A stretch of DNA of 64,000 nt, taken from positions 49,843-113,842 of the forward strand of contig JBBKVP010000002.1 in NCBI GenBank assembly GCA_037968495.1, given 5' to 3'. Within the stretch, counting starts at the first letter, position 1. Every line of letters begins with the position of its first letter. This stretch comes from Aestuarierythrobacter sp037968495 (GTDB lineage Bacteria; Pseudomonadota; Alphaproteobacteria; Sphingomonadales; Sphingomonadaceae). Positions 53,323 to 61,325 of the stretch are shown here, in pieces. The translations under genes were made by a program, and so were the position numbers. A model generated the notes under the pieces. It was given only the letters and a program-made list of their open reading frames with translations. It was not told the origin of the DNA and ran no database searches.

Positions 53323-54609
53323 ATGACCGCCATTATCGACGTCCATGGCCGCGAAATTCTCGACAGCCGGGGCAACCCGACGGTCGAAGTCGATGTTCTG
53401 CTGGAAGATGGCAGCTTCGGGCGTGCAGCGGTCCCCTCCGGTGCTTCAACCGGCGCGCATGAGGCGGTTGAGCTGCGTGATGGCGATAATGACCGCTATC
53501 TGGGCAAGGGCGTGTTGAAGGCGGTCGATGCAGTCAACAATGACATCGCGGACATGATCCTGGGCCTCGATGCCGAAGACCAGCGCGATATCGACACGGC
53601 GATGATTGATCTGGACGGCACGCCGAACAAAGCGAAGCTGGGTGCTAACTCAATTCTCGGTGTGAGCCTCGCGGTGGCGAAGGCTGCAGCGGCGGCTCGC
53701 GGTTTGCCGCTCTATTCTTACATTGGCGGTGTCTCGGCGCACATGTTGCCCGTGCCGATGATGAACATCATCAATGGCGGCGAGCATGCCGACAACCCCA
53801 TCGACATTCAGGAATTCATGGTGATGCCGGTGGGTGCCGACAGCATTGCCGAGGGCGTGCGCTGGGGCGCAGAAATCTTCCACACTCTGAAGAAGGGCCT
53901 CTCCGAAAAGGGCCTTGCGACTGCCGTCGGCGACGAAGGCGGCTTTGCACCGGACATTGCTTCAACGCGTCATGCGCTCGATTTCATCATGACTTCAGTC
54001 GAGAAGGCCGGGTTCAAATTGGGCAACGATGTTGTGCTCGCGCTCGACTGCGCTGCGACGGAATATTTCCGCGACGGCAAATATGAAATGTCAGGAGAGA
54101 ACATTTCGCTCTCGCCGGACGAAATGGCAGCTTACCTCGCTGAACTGTGCGAAGCCTATCCGATCATGTCGATTGAAGACGGTATGTCCGAAGATGACTT
54201 CGCAGGCTGGAAGGCGCTGACCGACCGCATCGGTGACAAGGTCCAACTGGTCGGTGACGATCTTTTCGTAACCAACCCGGAACGTCTAACCGATGGTATT
54301 AACCAAGGCCTCGCCAATTCGCTGCTGGTGAAGGTCAACCAGATTGGCACGCTCAGTGAAACACTCGATGCGGTCAGCATCGCCAACCGCGCAGGTTACA
54401 CCGCCGTCATGTCGCACCGTTCGGGCGAAACCGAAGATGCGACCATTGCCGATCTCGCAGTTGCGACCAATTGCGGTCAAATCAAGACCGGTTCGCTGGC
54501 CCGTTCTGACCGTCTTGCGAAGTACAACCAGTTGATCCGTATCGAAGAAGAGCTTGGCGGGAGCGCACGATACGCTGGACGTGCTTGCTTCGGCAGCCTC
54601 GGCGGCTGA
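53323..54609 (+). CDS. eno: Enolase
   Basis: A 428-residue enzyme converting 2-phosphoglycerate to phosphoenolpyruvate. Magnesium and catalytic residues are in SIEDGMSEDDFAGWK, VGDDLFVTNPERL and KVNQIGTLSETLDA, followed by SHRSGETEDATIADLAV (His and Arg active-site pair) and KTGSLARSDRLAKYNQL. The start ATG at 53323 (MTAIIDVHGREILDSRGNPT) is standard; the extension to 53236 lies over the divergent gene's leader. Cytoplasmic dimer or octamer. Confidence 0.97.
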   Translation: MTAIIDVHGREILDSRGNPTVEVDVLLEDGSFGRAAVPSGASTGAHEAVELRDGDNDRYLGKGVLKAVDAVNNDIADMILGLDAEDQRDIDTAMIDLDGTPNKAKLGANSILGVSLAVAKAAAAARGLPLYSYIGGVSAHMLPVPMMNIINGGEHADNPIDIQEFMVMPVGADSIAEGVRWGAEIFHTLKKGLSEKGLATAVGDEGGFAPDIASTRHALDFIMTSVEKAGFKLGNDVVLALDCAATEYFRDGKYEMSGENISLSPDEMAAYLAELCEAYPIMSIEDGMSEDDFAGWKALTDRIGDKVQLVGDDLFVTNPERLTDGINQGLANSLLVKVNQIGTLSETLDAVSIANRAGYTAVMSHRSGETEDATIADLAVATNCGQIKTGSLARSDRLAKYNQLIRIEEELGGSARYAGRACFGSLGG

Positions 54610-54703
54610 TCGACTGCCTACATTCCATTATCGACCGGTGTGATTGCCCGCAGTCCTGCTTGGTAGTATCTCGGCCCATTCGAATTTGGGATGTGAGGGA
54701 CTG

Positions 54704-56782
54704 ATGATCACCAAGAAACTGGTTGCAGCATTGCTGCTGAGCACCGCCACTGTGACTATGGGGCCGGTGGCCTGCAACTATGTCGGCACGGAAGCAGCCG
54801 TGCAGGGCACCGAACTGGGCATTGATCCTGCGTCGATGGACCGCGCAGTTAAGCCGGGTGACGATTTCTACAATTTCGCCAATGGCGGCTGGATGGAAAC
54901 GACCGAAATCCCCGCTGACCGATCCAGCGTCGGCGGTTTCCTGATCGCGCACCTCGAAACTGAAAAGAACGTTGAGGCGCTCGTCGCCGGGATTGTCGGA
55001 TCTGATGTCGATGCCGGCAGCGATGCCGAGCGGGTGAAGGCCTATTACGAAGCCTTTATGGATACTGACGCAATCGAAGCGGTTGGCATGGCACCGGTCG
55101 CGGAGGATTTGCAGGCCATTGCAGCAATTTCGGACAAGTCAGCACTCGCGAAAGCGATTGGCGAGAACGCCCGCGCCGATGTTGATCCGCTGAATGCAAC
55201 CAACTTTAGCACTTCGAACCTGTTCGGTGTTTTCGTGTCGCAAGCGCTCGCCGAGACCGAAGTCATGCCTTACATACTGCAGGGCGGGCTGGGCATGCCG
55301 GACCGCGACTATTACGTTTCCGGCGAAGCGAAGATGGCCGCGCATCAGGCGGTGTATAAGAAGTATATCGCCGATCTGCTGACCGCTGCGGGCATTGAAG
55401 ATGCAGCGGCAAAGGCGGCGCGGATTTACGATCTCGAACTGAAGATCGCGCAGGCGCATGCCACCATCGATGAGAGCTACGATTGGAAAACAGGCACTGT
55501 CATTTGGTCTGCTGACGACTTTGCCGCGAAAGGACCCGGTTTTGACTGGGAGGCATTTTTCGCCGCCGCAAGCCTAGGCGATCAGGGCAAGTTTAACGCT
55601 TATCATGCCGGGCCGATTGCGAAACTTGCAGGACTGGTCGATAGTCAGCCACTCGAGAGCTGGAAAGATTGGATGACTTTTCATCTGATCAACAACAACG
55701 CTTCGGTTTTGCCGAGTGAGCTTGATAACCTCAGCTTCGCTTTCAACTCCACCCAGCTTTATGGTGTGCCGGAACAGCGCAGCCGCGATAAGCGCGCGAT
55801 TGAAGCGCTCAATAATGATCTGGGCGACGTTCTCGGCAAACTCTACGTCGAGAAGCACTTCCCGGCTTCGAGTAAAGCCACGGTCGAGGAGCTGGTTGAT
55901 AACATCAAATTTGCCTTCGCCAAGCGCGTCGAAGCAATCGAATGGATGACCCCTGAAACGAAGAAGGAAGCCATCACCAAGGTCGAAACCATGGGCGTTG
56001 GCGTCGGCTATCCTGATAGCTGGGTCGATTATTCGGACTACACCGCCGATGCAGCCAATCCTTATGCCAATCGCAAGGCCGCTGGCTTGCTGCGTTACAA
56101 CAACCAGCTCGCCAAAATCGGCAAGGCGCAGGACAAGCGCGAATGGTGGATGAATGCGCAACTGGTGAATGCGGTCAACCTGCCGGTCCAGAATGCGATG
56201 AACTTCCCCGCTGCTATCCTGCAACGTCCGTTCTTCGATGCGAGCGCGGACCCGGCCTATAATTACGGCGCTATCGGTGCGGTGATCGGGCACGAAATCA
56301 GCCACAGCTTCGATGATAATGGCGCAGCATTCGATTCCACCGGTGCGATGCGGAATTGGTGGACCGACGCGGATATGGCGAAGTTTAAGGCCGAGGGTAA
56401 ACGCCTCGCCGACCAGTACAGTCAGTACAAACCGTTCGATGATCTATCAGTGAATGGTGAACTGACGCTGGGCGAAAACATCGCTGACGTTGCGGGTTTA
56501 TCCGCAGCCTATGACGCCTACCGTGCATCGCTCGGCGGTGAGGAAGCGCCTGTGATTGATGGCTTCACGGGTGATCAGCGGTTCTTCATCGCCTATGCGC
56601 AGGCATGGGCCACCAAGATGCGCGAAGCTTCACTGCGTTCGCGCGTTGCAACTGATGGCCACGCGCCGGGGAACTACCGTGCGCTGACCGTTCGCAATCT
56701 GGATGCGTGGTATGCTGCATTCGATGTGAAGGAAGGTGACGAGCTGTATCTCGCGCCCGAAGACCGCGTTCGGATATGGTAA
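54704..56782 (+). CDS. M13-family zinc metallopeptidase (neprilysin/PepO-like)
   Basis: A 692-residue secreted peptidase. The start is MITKKLVAALLLSTATVTMG at 54704, a signal sequence, possibly a weak lipobox ending PVAC. The M13 N-terminal domain begins SMDRAVKPGDDFYNFANGGWM. The zinc motif GHEISHSFDDNGAAFD (HExxH) is near residue 530 and the third ligand is in the ENIADVAGL segment (ExxAD). The family cleaves short peptides in the periplasm. It follows enolase by 94 bp. Confidence 0.93.
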   Translation: MITKKLVAALLLSTATVTMGPVACNYVGTEAAVQGTELGIDPASMDRAVKPGDDFYNFANGGWMETTEIPADRSSVGGFLIAHLETEKNVEALVAGIVGSDVDAGSDAERVKAYYEAFMDTDAIEAVGMAPVAEDLQAIAAISDKSALAKAIGENARADVDPLNATNFSTSNLFGVFVSQALAETEVMPYILQGGLGMPDRDYYVSGEAKMAAHQAVYKKYIADLLTAAGIEDAAAKAARIYDLELKIAQAHATIDESYDWKTGTVIWSADDFAAKGPGFDWEAFFAAASLGDQGKFNAYHAGPIAKLAGLVDSQPLESWKDWMTFHLINNNASVLPSELDNLSFAFNSTQLYGVPEQRSRDKRAIEALNNDLGDVLGKLYVEKHFPASSKATVEELVDNIKFAFAKRVEAIEWMTPETKKEAITKVETMGVGVGYPDSWVDYSDYTADAANPYANRKAAGLLRYNNQLAKIGKAQDKREWWMNAQLVNAVNLPVQNAMNFPAAILQRPFFDASADPAYNYGAIGAVIGHEISHSFDDNGAAFDSTGAMRNWWTDADMAKFKAEGKRLADQYSQYKPFDDLSVNGELTLGENIADVAGLSAAYDAYRASLGGEEAPVIDGFTGDQRFFIAYAQAWATKMREASLRSRVATDGHAPGNYRALTVRNLDAWYAAFDVKEGDELYLAPEDRVRIW

Positions 56783-56789
56783 TTCATAT

Positions 56790-56813
56790 CTCCTCGGGGT
56801 CACTCCCGGGGAG
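56790..56813. terminator. Weak hairpin between M13 peptidase gene and ribH
   Basis: CTCCTCGGG (56790-56798) and CCCGGGGAG (56805-56813) form a 9-bp stem with one internal mismatch and a 6-nt loop. It lies between convergent genes. T-runs on either side are short. Confidence 0.5.
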
Positions 56814-56818
56814 TGCTT

Positions 56819-57241
56819 TCAAAGCCCGTAAGTCTTGCGCAGATCAAGCAAAGCCATCGCGGCCACTGCTGCCTCACCGCCCTTGTTCTTGCGGGTCATG
56901 TCGGCGCGTGCGAGGGCCTGTTCGTCATCTTCGACGGTAATGATTCCGTTGCCGATGGCGATGCCGTCCATCGTTAGCGCCATGATGCCACGTGCACTTT
57001 CGCCTGCGACAATTTCAAAGTGATAGGTCTCGCCGCGAATGACGACACCGATTGCAACGAAGGCATCATATTGGCCGCTCTCGACTGCCAGCGCGATGGC
57101 GCCGGGAATCTCGAGTGCGCCGGGCACAGTTAGGATTTCTGCCGTATTTCCGGCGTCCTTCAATGCGGAGCGGGCACCGGCGATCAGCATGTCGTTTAGA
57201 TGGTCGTAGAAACGGGCTTCTACGATGAGGAATTTGGCCAT
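56819..57241 (-). CDS. ribH: 6,7-dimethyl-8-ribityllumazine synthase
   Basis: A 140-residue lumazine synthase, the penultimate step of riboflavin synthesis. The active-site pattern is clear: FYDHLNDMLIAGA, TVPGALEIPGAI, GVVIRGETYHFEIVAGES and the C-terminal ADMTRKNKGGEAAVAAMALLDL. It is transcribed after the RibB fusion with an 11-bp gap, so the two are one operon. Confidence 0.95.
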   Translation of the reverse strand: MAKFLIVEARFYDHLNDMLIAGARSALKDAGNTAEILTVPGALEIPGAIALAVESGQYDAFVAIGVVIRGETYHFEIVAGESARGIMALTMDGIAIGNGIITVEDDEQALARADMTRKNKGGEAAVAAMALLDLRKTYGL

Positions 57242-57252
57242 AAGTTTGGTCC

Positions 57253-58521
57253 TTACCCGGGAATAGAACGTGTGCCTGTAACTGACAGGCCATAGCCTTC
57301 CAGCCCGACGACATTGCGATGCGAATTGCTGAGCAGTTCCATATCGGAAACACCGCGATCCACTAGAATCTGTGCGCCAATTCCATAATCGCGCAGCTCG
57401 CCTTCGCTTGGTTTCTCGCGGCCGATCTCGGCCTGCAAATGCTCGGGCCTATCGGGCATGATCAGGACTATAACGCCGCTGCCTTCTGCCCCTATAGCAG
57501 CCATCGAGCGCTGCAGCGTCCGCTTCTTCGGTCCGCTTTGCCCCAGCACGTCGTCGAAGATCGAGATGGCATGCATTCGAACCAAAGTTGGTTTTGCCGG
57601 ATCGACATGACCCTTCTGAAGGCAAACATGCGTCGCGCCGTTGATCACATTGCGATACGTCATTGCGCGCCAGTCACCGCCATAATCCGATGCCAGATCA
57701 CTCTCGCTAACCAGTTCGACCAGATGATCGTTCTTACGGCGGTATTCGATCAGGTCGCGGATTGTACCGATCTTCAGATTATGGATTTTGGCGAAGGACA
57801 CGAGATCTTCGAGCCGGGCCATAGAGCCATCATCATTCATGATCTCGCAAATCACACCTGCTGGATTGAGACCGGCAAGGCGCGAGATGTCAACAGCCGC
57901 TTCGGTGTGACCGGCCCGAACCAGCACACCGCCGTCGCGCGCGACGAGCGGAAAGACGTGACCCGGCGTGACGATATCGGCGGCGCCTTTCGCGCTATCG
58001 ATGGCGACTGAAATTGTGCGGGCACGGTCAGCCGCGCTGATACCTGTGGTCACGCCTTCTCGGGCCTCGATCGAGGTGGTGAAGGCAGTTTCGTGACGCG
58101 TGCGATTGCTGCGGCTCATCGGCTCGAGGCCAAGCGTATCGACACGGGCGCGGTCGAGCGACAGGCAGATCAATCCGCGGCCATGTGTCGCCATGAAATT
58201 GACCGCATCAGGTGTTGCCATCTGAGCCGGAATGATAAGATCGCCTTCGTTTTCACGGTCTTCGTCGTCCACCAGAATAAACATCCGGCCATTGCGGGCT
58301 TCGTCGATGATCTCTTCGATGGGGACGAGAACGGGGCGCTCGTCATTCACGGCGAGGAAGCGGTCGAGCTTTCCCAGTGTTTCGGCGGTGGGGTTCCAGC
58401 CCTCTTCCCCGCATTCGCGCAAGGTGTTGGCGTGGAGGCCCGCAGCGCGTGCGAGCCCGGCGCGAGTCATTCTGCCATCGGCAATGATTTCGCGGACTTT
58501 TTGAATCGTTGGTGTGTTCAT
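57253..58521 (-). CDS. ribB: RibB fusion: N-terminal HTH, DHBP synthase, degenerate GTP cyclohydrolase II domain
   Basis: A 422-residue protein with three parts. Residues about 1-60 look like a helix-turn-helix (KVREIIADGRMTRAGLARAAGLHANTLRECG, then NPTAETLGKLDRFLA) as in XRE-type repressors. Residues about 65-270 are 3,4-dihydroxy-2-butanone 4-phosphate synthase: DDEDRENEGDLIIPAQ, LICLSLD, HETAFTTSIEAREGVTTGISAADRART and RAGHTEAAVDISRLAG. The C-terminal GTP cyclohydrolase II-like part lacks the zinc cysteines: where E. coli RibA has SECLTGD and RCDCG, this protein has AISIFDD and GPKKRT. It probably makes only the butanone phosphate; RibA must be elsewhere. It heads the operon with ribH and lies behind a palindrome (58534-58551). 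Confidence 0.9.
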   Translation of the reverse strand: MNTPTIQKVREIIADGRMTRAGLARAAGLHANTLRECGEEGWNPTAETLGKLDRFLAVNDERPVLVPIEEIIDEARNGRMFILVDDEDRENEGDLIIPAQMATPDAVNFMATHGRGLICLSLDRARVDTLGLEPMSRSNRTRHETAFTTSIEAREGVTTGISAADRARTISVAIDSAKGAADIVTPGHVFPLVARDGGVLVRAGHTEAAVDISRLAGLNPAGVICEIMNDDGSMARLEDLVSFAKIHNLKIGTIRDLIEYRRKNDHLVELVSESDLASDYGGDWRAMTYRNVINGATHVCLQKGHVDPAKPTLVRMHAISIFDDVLGQSGPKKRTLQRSMAAIGAEGSGVIVLIMPDRPEHLQAEIGREKPSEGELRDYGIGAQILVDRGVSDMELLSNSHRNVVGLEGYGLSVTGTRSIPG

Positions 58522-58533
58522 GCTTCGCTTAAT

Positions 58534-58570
58534 ATCACATTATAATGTGATGGCCAAGTTTCATCACATT
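58534..58570. promoter_or_regulatory. Palindromic operator before the RibB fusion
   Basis: ATCACATTATAATGTGAT (58534-58551) is a perfect 18-bp palindrome centred on TATAAT, a match to a -10 box on both strands. A half-copy ATCACATT follows at 58563-58570, inside a second inverted repeat CCAAGTT/AACTTGG (58554-58560 and 58572-58578). It sits 13-30 bp upstream of the RibB fusion ATG. Repressor binding here would block transcription. Confidence 0.65.
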
Positions 58571-58653
58571 GAACTTGGCGGGGAGGGCAGGTGTCGCGGC
58601 CGCGACATTTCCACTATTTTCGGTTATTGAAGTGTCGAATCAACGGAGCTTAT

Positions 58654-58902
58654 ATGAGTATCTTTACAAGCCATCCCAAGGCCATTGGCGAAACTTATGG
58701 CGAGCATTTAATCCATGCATCGCGTTTCGGATTTTCGATGATCAGCGGCGGCATGGCCTGTTTGCTCCACGCGGTCTGCCCATGGATATGCGAGAAGACG
58801 GGGAGTAATACTATCCGGCGGCTCTATCGCAGGATGGTCACCAATCGCGCGGATTTGATTGCTCTCGATAAGTTCGAAAGCCAGTTTGACTGGGTGATTT
58901 AG
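58654..58902 (+). CDS. DUF6356 family protein
   Basis: An 82-residue protein: MSIFTSHPKAIGETYGEHLIHASRFGFSMISGGMACLLHAVCPWICEKTGSNTIRRLYRRMVTNRA. The pattern HPxxxGExYxEHxxxAxxFGxxMxxxGxACLxHAxxPxxxxxTGSxTI is that of DUF6356, small alphaproteobacterial proteins of unknown function with a hydrophobic central helix. ATG at 58654; a stop overlaps that of the convergent yeiH gene (TTAG). Confidence 0.75.
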   Translation: MSIFTSHPKAIGETYGEHLIHASRFGFSMISGGMACLLHAVCPWICEKTGSNTIRRLYRRMVTNRADLIALDKFESQFDWVI

Positions 58903-59966
58903 CCAAGAAGTGGCAGCAGAGCGAGCGCCGAGAGAAGCGATGCGAAGGTCGCGCCGAATACCGGTACAATGGTTCGCCAGCCGCTTTCCATCAGCAAATC
59001 GAGCCGCGACCGCATAGCCGTGGCCGTTACCGCCAGTAGCAGCATCGCCTTGGATGCGATCAAGCCATATTCGCCCACCTGCGCCGGGATTGCGACAAAT
59101 GAATTGAGCGCCAAAACAGCAAGGAACATGACGATGAAGCCCGGGAGCATGATCCGTGGGCTTGTGCCTTTCTCCCGGTCCTTGGTCTTCCGGCGGCGCA
59201 AGATCAAAGCGGCAAGGGCGACCAGCGGTGCAAGCAGAGCCACGCGCGACAATTTGACGACAGTCGCATAGGCGCCTGCTTCGTCCGACACGGCAAACCC
59301 TCCTCCAATTGCCTGTGCGACATCATGGATCGATGCACCCGTTAGGAAACCGGCCTGCTTGTCAGTCAACTCCAACCAAGCCGCCAGCACTGGATAGATA
59401 GAAAGAGCCGCCGCACTCGCAAGCGAAATACCAACTAACGTTACTGCAAATTGCGCCTGACTCACCCGTTCGCGGCCAATCACGCCATAAAGCGCAAGAG
59501 CCGCTGAAGCCCCGCAAATGGCCGTCGCCCCGCCGGCGAGCAACCCGCCTTCGAATCTCTGGCCGGAAAGCCGCGCAAACAGCAGTCCGCCAGCCATGGC
59601 TGCGGCCATAACGACTATCAGCGCCGCAAAGGGCGCCGCGCCAAGTTCAGCGATTTGCATCAATGTTACCTGCAACCCGAGCAGAATGATCCCGCCGCGT
59701 AAGATGGTGCGCGAGGCGAAGTCGAGGCCAGGATGTGTTCGTTCATCCTGTGAGATGAAGCTAAGCGCAAGACCAAGCAGCAGGCCCATCAGAATCAGCG
59801 GGGCGCCGTAAGTCTGACTCAGAAACGCGGCTGCCAAACTGGCAATTACGGCAATCGTCAGGCCCGGCAGTAAGGCCGCCCGCGAAGTCTTAACCGGCGA
59901 ACCCTCGAGAAGCGTCAGCTCCCCATAGAGATCGCCCGTGTAATATGACTCTGCCGGCTGTGACAT
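58899..59966 (-). CDS. YeiH/UPF0324-family transporter (putative sulfate exporter)
   Basis: A 355-residue membrane protein with about ten hydrophobic helices. The pattern GAPLILMGLLLGLALSFI, RTILRGGIILLGLQVTLMQ and the central CGASAALALYGVIG with TGASIHDVAQAIGGGFAV matches the YeiH/UPF0324 family, often annotated as sulfate exporter without direct proof. The conserved SIHDVAQA motif is strong. The N-terminal region about 1-30 is polar. Confidence 0.85.
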   Translation of the reverse strand: MSQPAESYYTGDLYGELTLLEGSPVKTSRAALLPGLTIAVIASLAAAFLSQTYGAPLILMGLLLGLALSFISQDERTHPGLDFASRTILRGGIILLGLQVTLMQIAELGAAPFAALIVVMAAAMAGGLLFARLSGQRFEGGLLAGGATAICGASAALALYGVIGRERVSQAQFAVTLVGISLASAAALSIYPVLAAWLELTDKQAGFLTGASIHDVAQAIGGGFAVSDEAGAYATVVKLSRVALLAPLVALAALILRRRKTKDREKGTSPRIMLPGFIVMFLAVLALNSFVAIPAQVGEYGLIASKAMLLLAVTATAMRSRLDLLMESGWRTIVPVFGATFASLLSALALLPLLG

Positions 59967-60039
59967 CTGATCGGCTTACAACTGCCACACTGACAAAACC
60001 AGTGCGGATCAGGAAGTTTGGAAGGTCTCTTTTTTCCCA

Positions 60040-60068
60040 ACAACTAGTTTTATACAGCAACTAGTTGT
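60040..60068. promoter_or_regulatory. Nested palindrome operator before the acyl-CoA dehydrogenase pair
   Basis: ACAACTAGTT (60040-60049) and AACTAGTTGT (60059-60068) are exact inverted copies separated by 9 bp containing TTATAC, and each contains the 8-bp palindrome AACTAGTT. Centre-to-centre distance is about 19 bp, close to two helical turns. It lies 39-67 bp upstream of the first dehydrogenase and resembles a TetR- or MarR-type operator. No regulator is adjacent. Confidence 0.65.
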
Positions 60069-60106
60069 GTAAGAGTGGAATCAGCACCGGCTAGGAGACA
60101 CGACCG

Positions 60107-61303
60107 ATGAATCTCGATTTCAGCCCTGATGAAGTAGCATTTCGCGACGAAGTGCGTTCTTTCATTGCAGAAAACTACCCGAAACAGCTTTCCGGAGATG
60201 GTCTGCGCGACGATATGCCGCCTGCTGACTTAGTCGCATGGCACAAGGTGCTTGGCGAGAAGGGCTGGTCGGTTCCGGCATGGCCTGCTGAATATGGCGG
60301 CACCGATTGGACGCCGACGCAGCGGTACATCTGGTCGGAAGAGAACGCGCGGGTCAATGCGATCATGCCACTTCCGTTCGGCGTATCGATGGTTGGCCCG
60401 GTAATTTATACATTCGGCAGTGACGGTCAAAAGGAACAGCATTTGCCTGGTATTCGCAGCGGCGATGTTTGGTGGTGTCAGGGCTATAGCGAGCCCGGCG
60501 CTGGGTCCGATCTTGCATCCTTGCAAACCACAGCAGTGCGTGATGGTGATCATTATGTAATCAATGGGCAAAAGACTTGGACCACGCTGGCCCAGCATTC
60601 CGATTGGGGCTTCTTCCTTTGCCGCACCGATCCTGATGCTGCCAAGCCGCAGGAAGGCATCAGCTTTATTCTGGTCGATATGAAAACGCCTGGTATCGAA
60701 GTGCGTCCGATCAAACTAATTGATGGCGGATATGAGGTCAACGAAACGTGGCTCACCGATGTGCGTGTTCCGGTCGAAAATCTTGTTGGTGAAGAGAATA
60801 AGGGTTGGACTTACGCCAAGTTCCTGCTGGCGCATGAGCGTTCGGGAATTGCCGGCGTGGCGCGCTCAAAGCGAGCCGTCGAACAGCTCCGCGAAATCGC
60901 TCGTAAGGAAATGCTGGACGATAAGCCGCTGATCAAGGATTTCGATTTTGCACGCAAGGTAAGCCAGCTTGATATCGATTTGGCTGCGCTTGAAATCACT
61001 GAACTCCGCACTCTGGCTGGCGAAGAAGCCGGACGCGGACCGGGCCCTGAAAGTTCGATCCTGAAGATCAAAGGGACCGAAATTCAGCAACGGCTGACCG
61101 AGCTGACGCTAGAAGCGGTTGGCCATTACGGCACGCCCTATTACCGCAATGTCGCCGACGCCGGATCGAATGAATATCCGATCGGGCCAGACTATGCCCA
61201 GCACGCCGCTGCATCCTATTTCAACATGCGCAAAACATCGATTTATGGTGGCTCGAACGAGATCCAACGCAACATCATCACCAAGATGATCTTGGGCCTG
61301 TAA
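60107..61303 (+). CDS. Acyl-CoA dehydrogenase, larger chain of a pair
   Basis: A 398-residue flavoprotein. FAD-binding signature YSEPGAGSDLASLQTTAVRDGDHYVINGQKTWTT, and C-terminal YGGSNEIQRNIITKMI. The position of the usual C-terminal catalytic Glu (YEG in medium-chain enzymes) is Gly here, and a Glu in AHERSGIAG may serve as base, as in isovaleryl-type enzymes. It resembles the large subunit (PimC-like) of a two-chain dehydrogenase; its partner follows 22 bp downstream. The acyl substrate is unknown, perhaps a dicarboxyl or steroid-type CoA. Confidence 0.85.
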   Translation: MNLDFSPDEVAFRDEVRSFIAENYPKQLSGDGLRDDMPPADLVAWHKVLGEKGWSVPAWPAEYGGTDWTPTQRYIWSEENARVNAIMPLPFGVSMVGPVIYTFGSDGQKEQHLPGIRSGDVWWCQGYSEPGAGSDLASLQTTAVRDGDHYVINGQKTWTTLAQHSDWGFFLCRTDPDAAKPQEGISFILVDMKTPGIEVRPIKLIDGGYEVNETWLTDVRVPVENLVGEENKGWTYAKFLLAHERSGIAGVARSKRAVEQLREIARKEMLDDKPLIKDFDFARKVSQLDIDLAALEITELRTLAGEEAGRGPGPESSILKIKGTEIQQRLTELTLEAVGHYGTPYYRNVADAGSNEYPIGPDYAQHAAASYFNMRKTSIYGGSNEIQRNIITKMILGL

Positions 61304-61325
61304 GCGACCGTACCGGAGACTACCC

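Noticed and set aside
58522..58653. An FMN riboswitch (RFN element) before the RibB fusion.
   Set aside because: No conserved RFN helices or AGGGU-type core can be read in this short leader; only the palindromes are seen.
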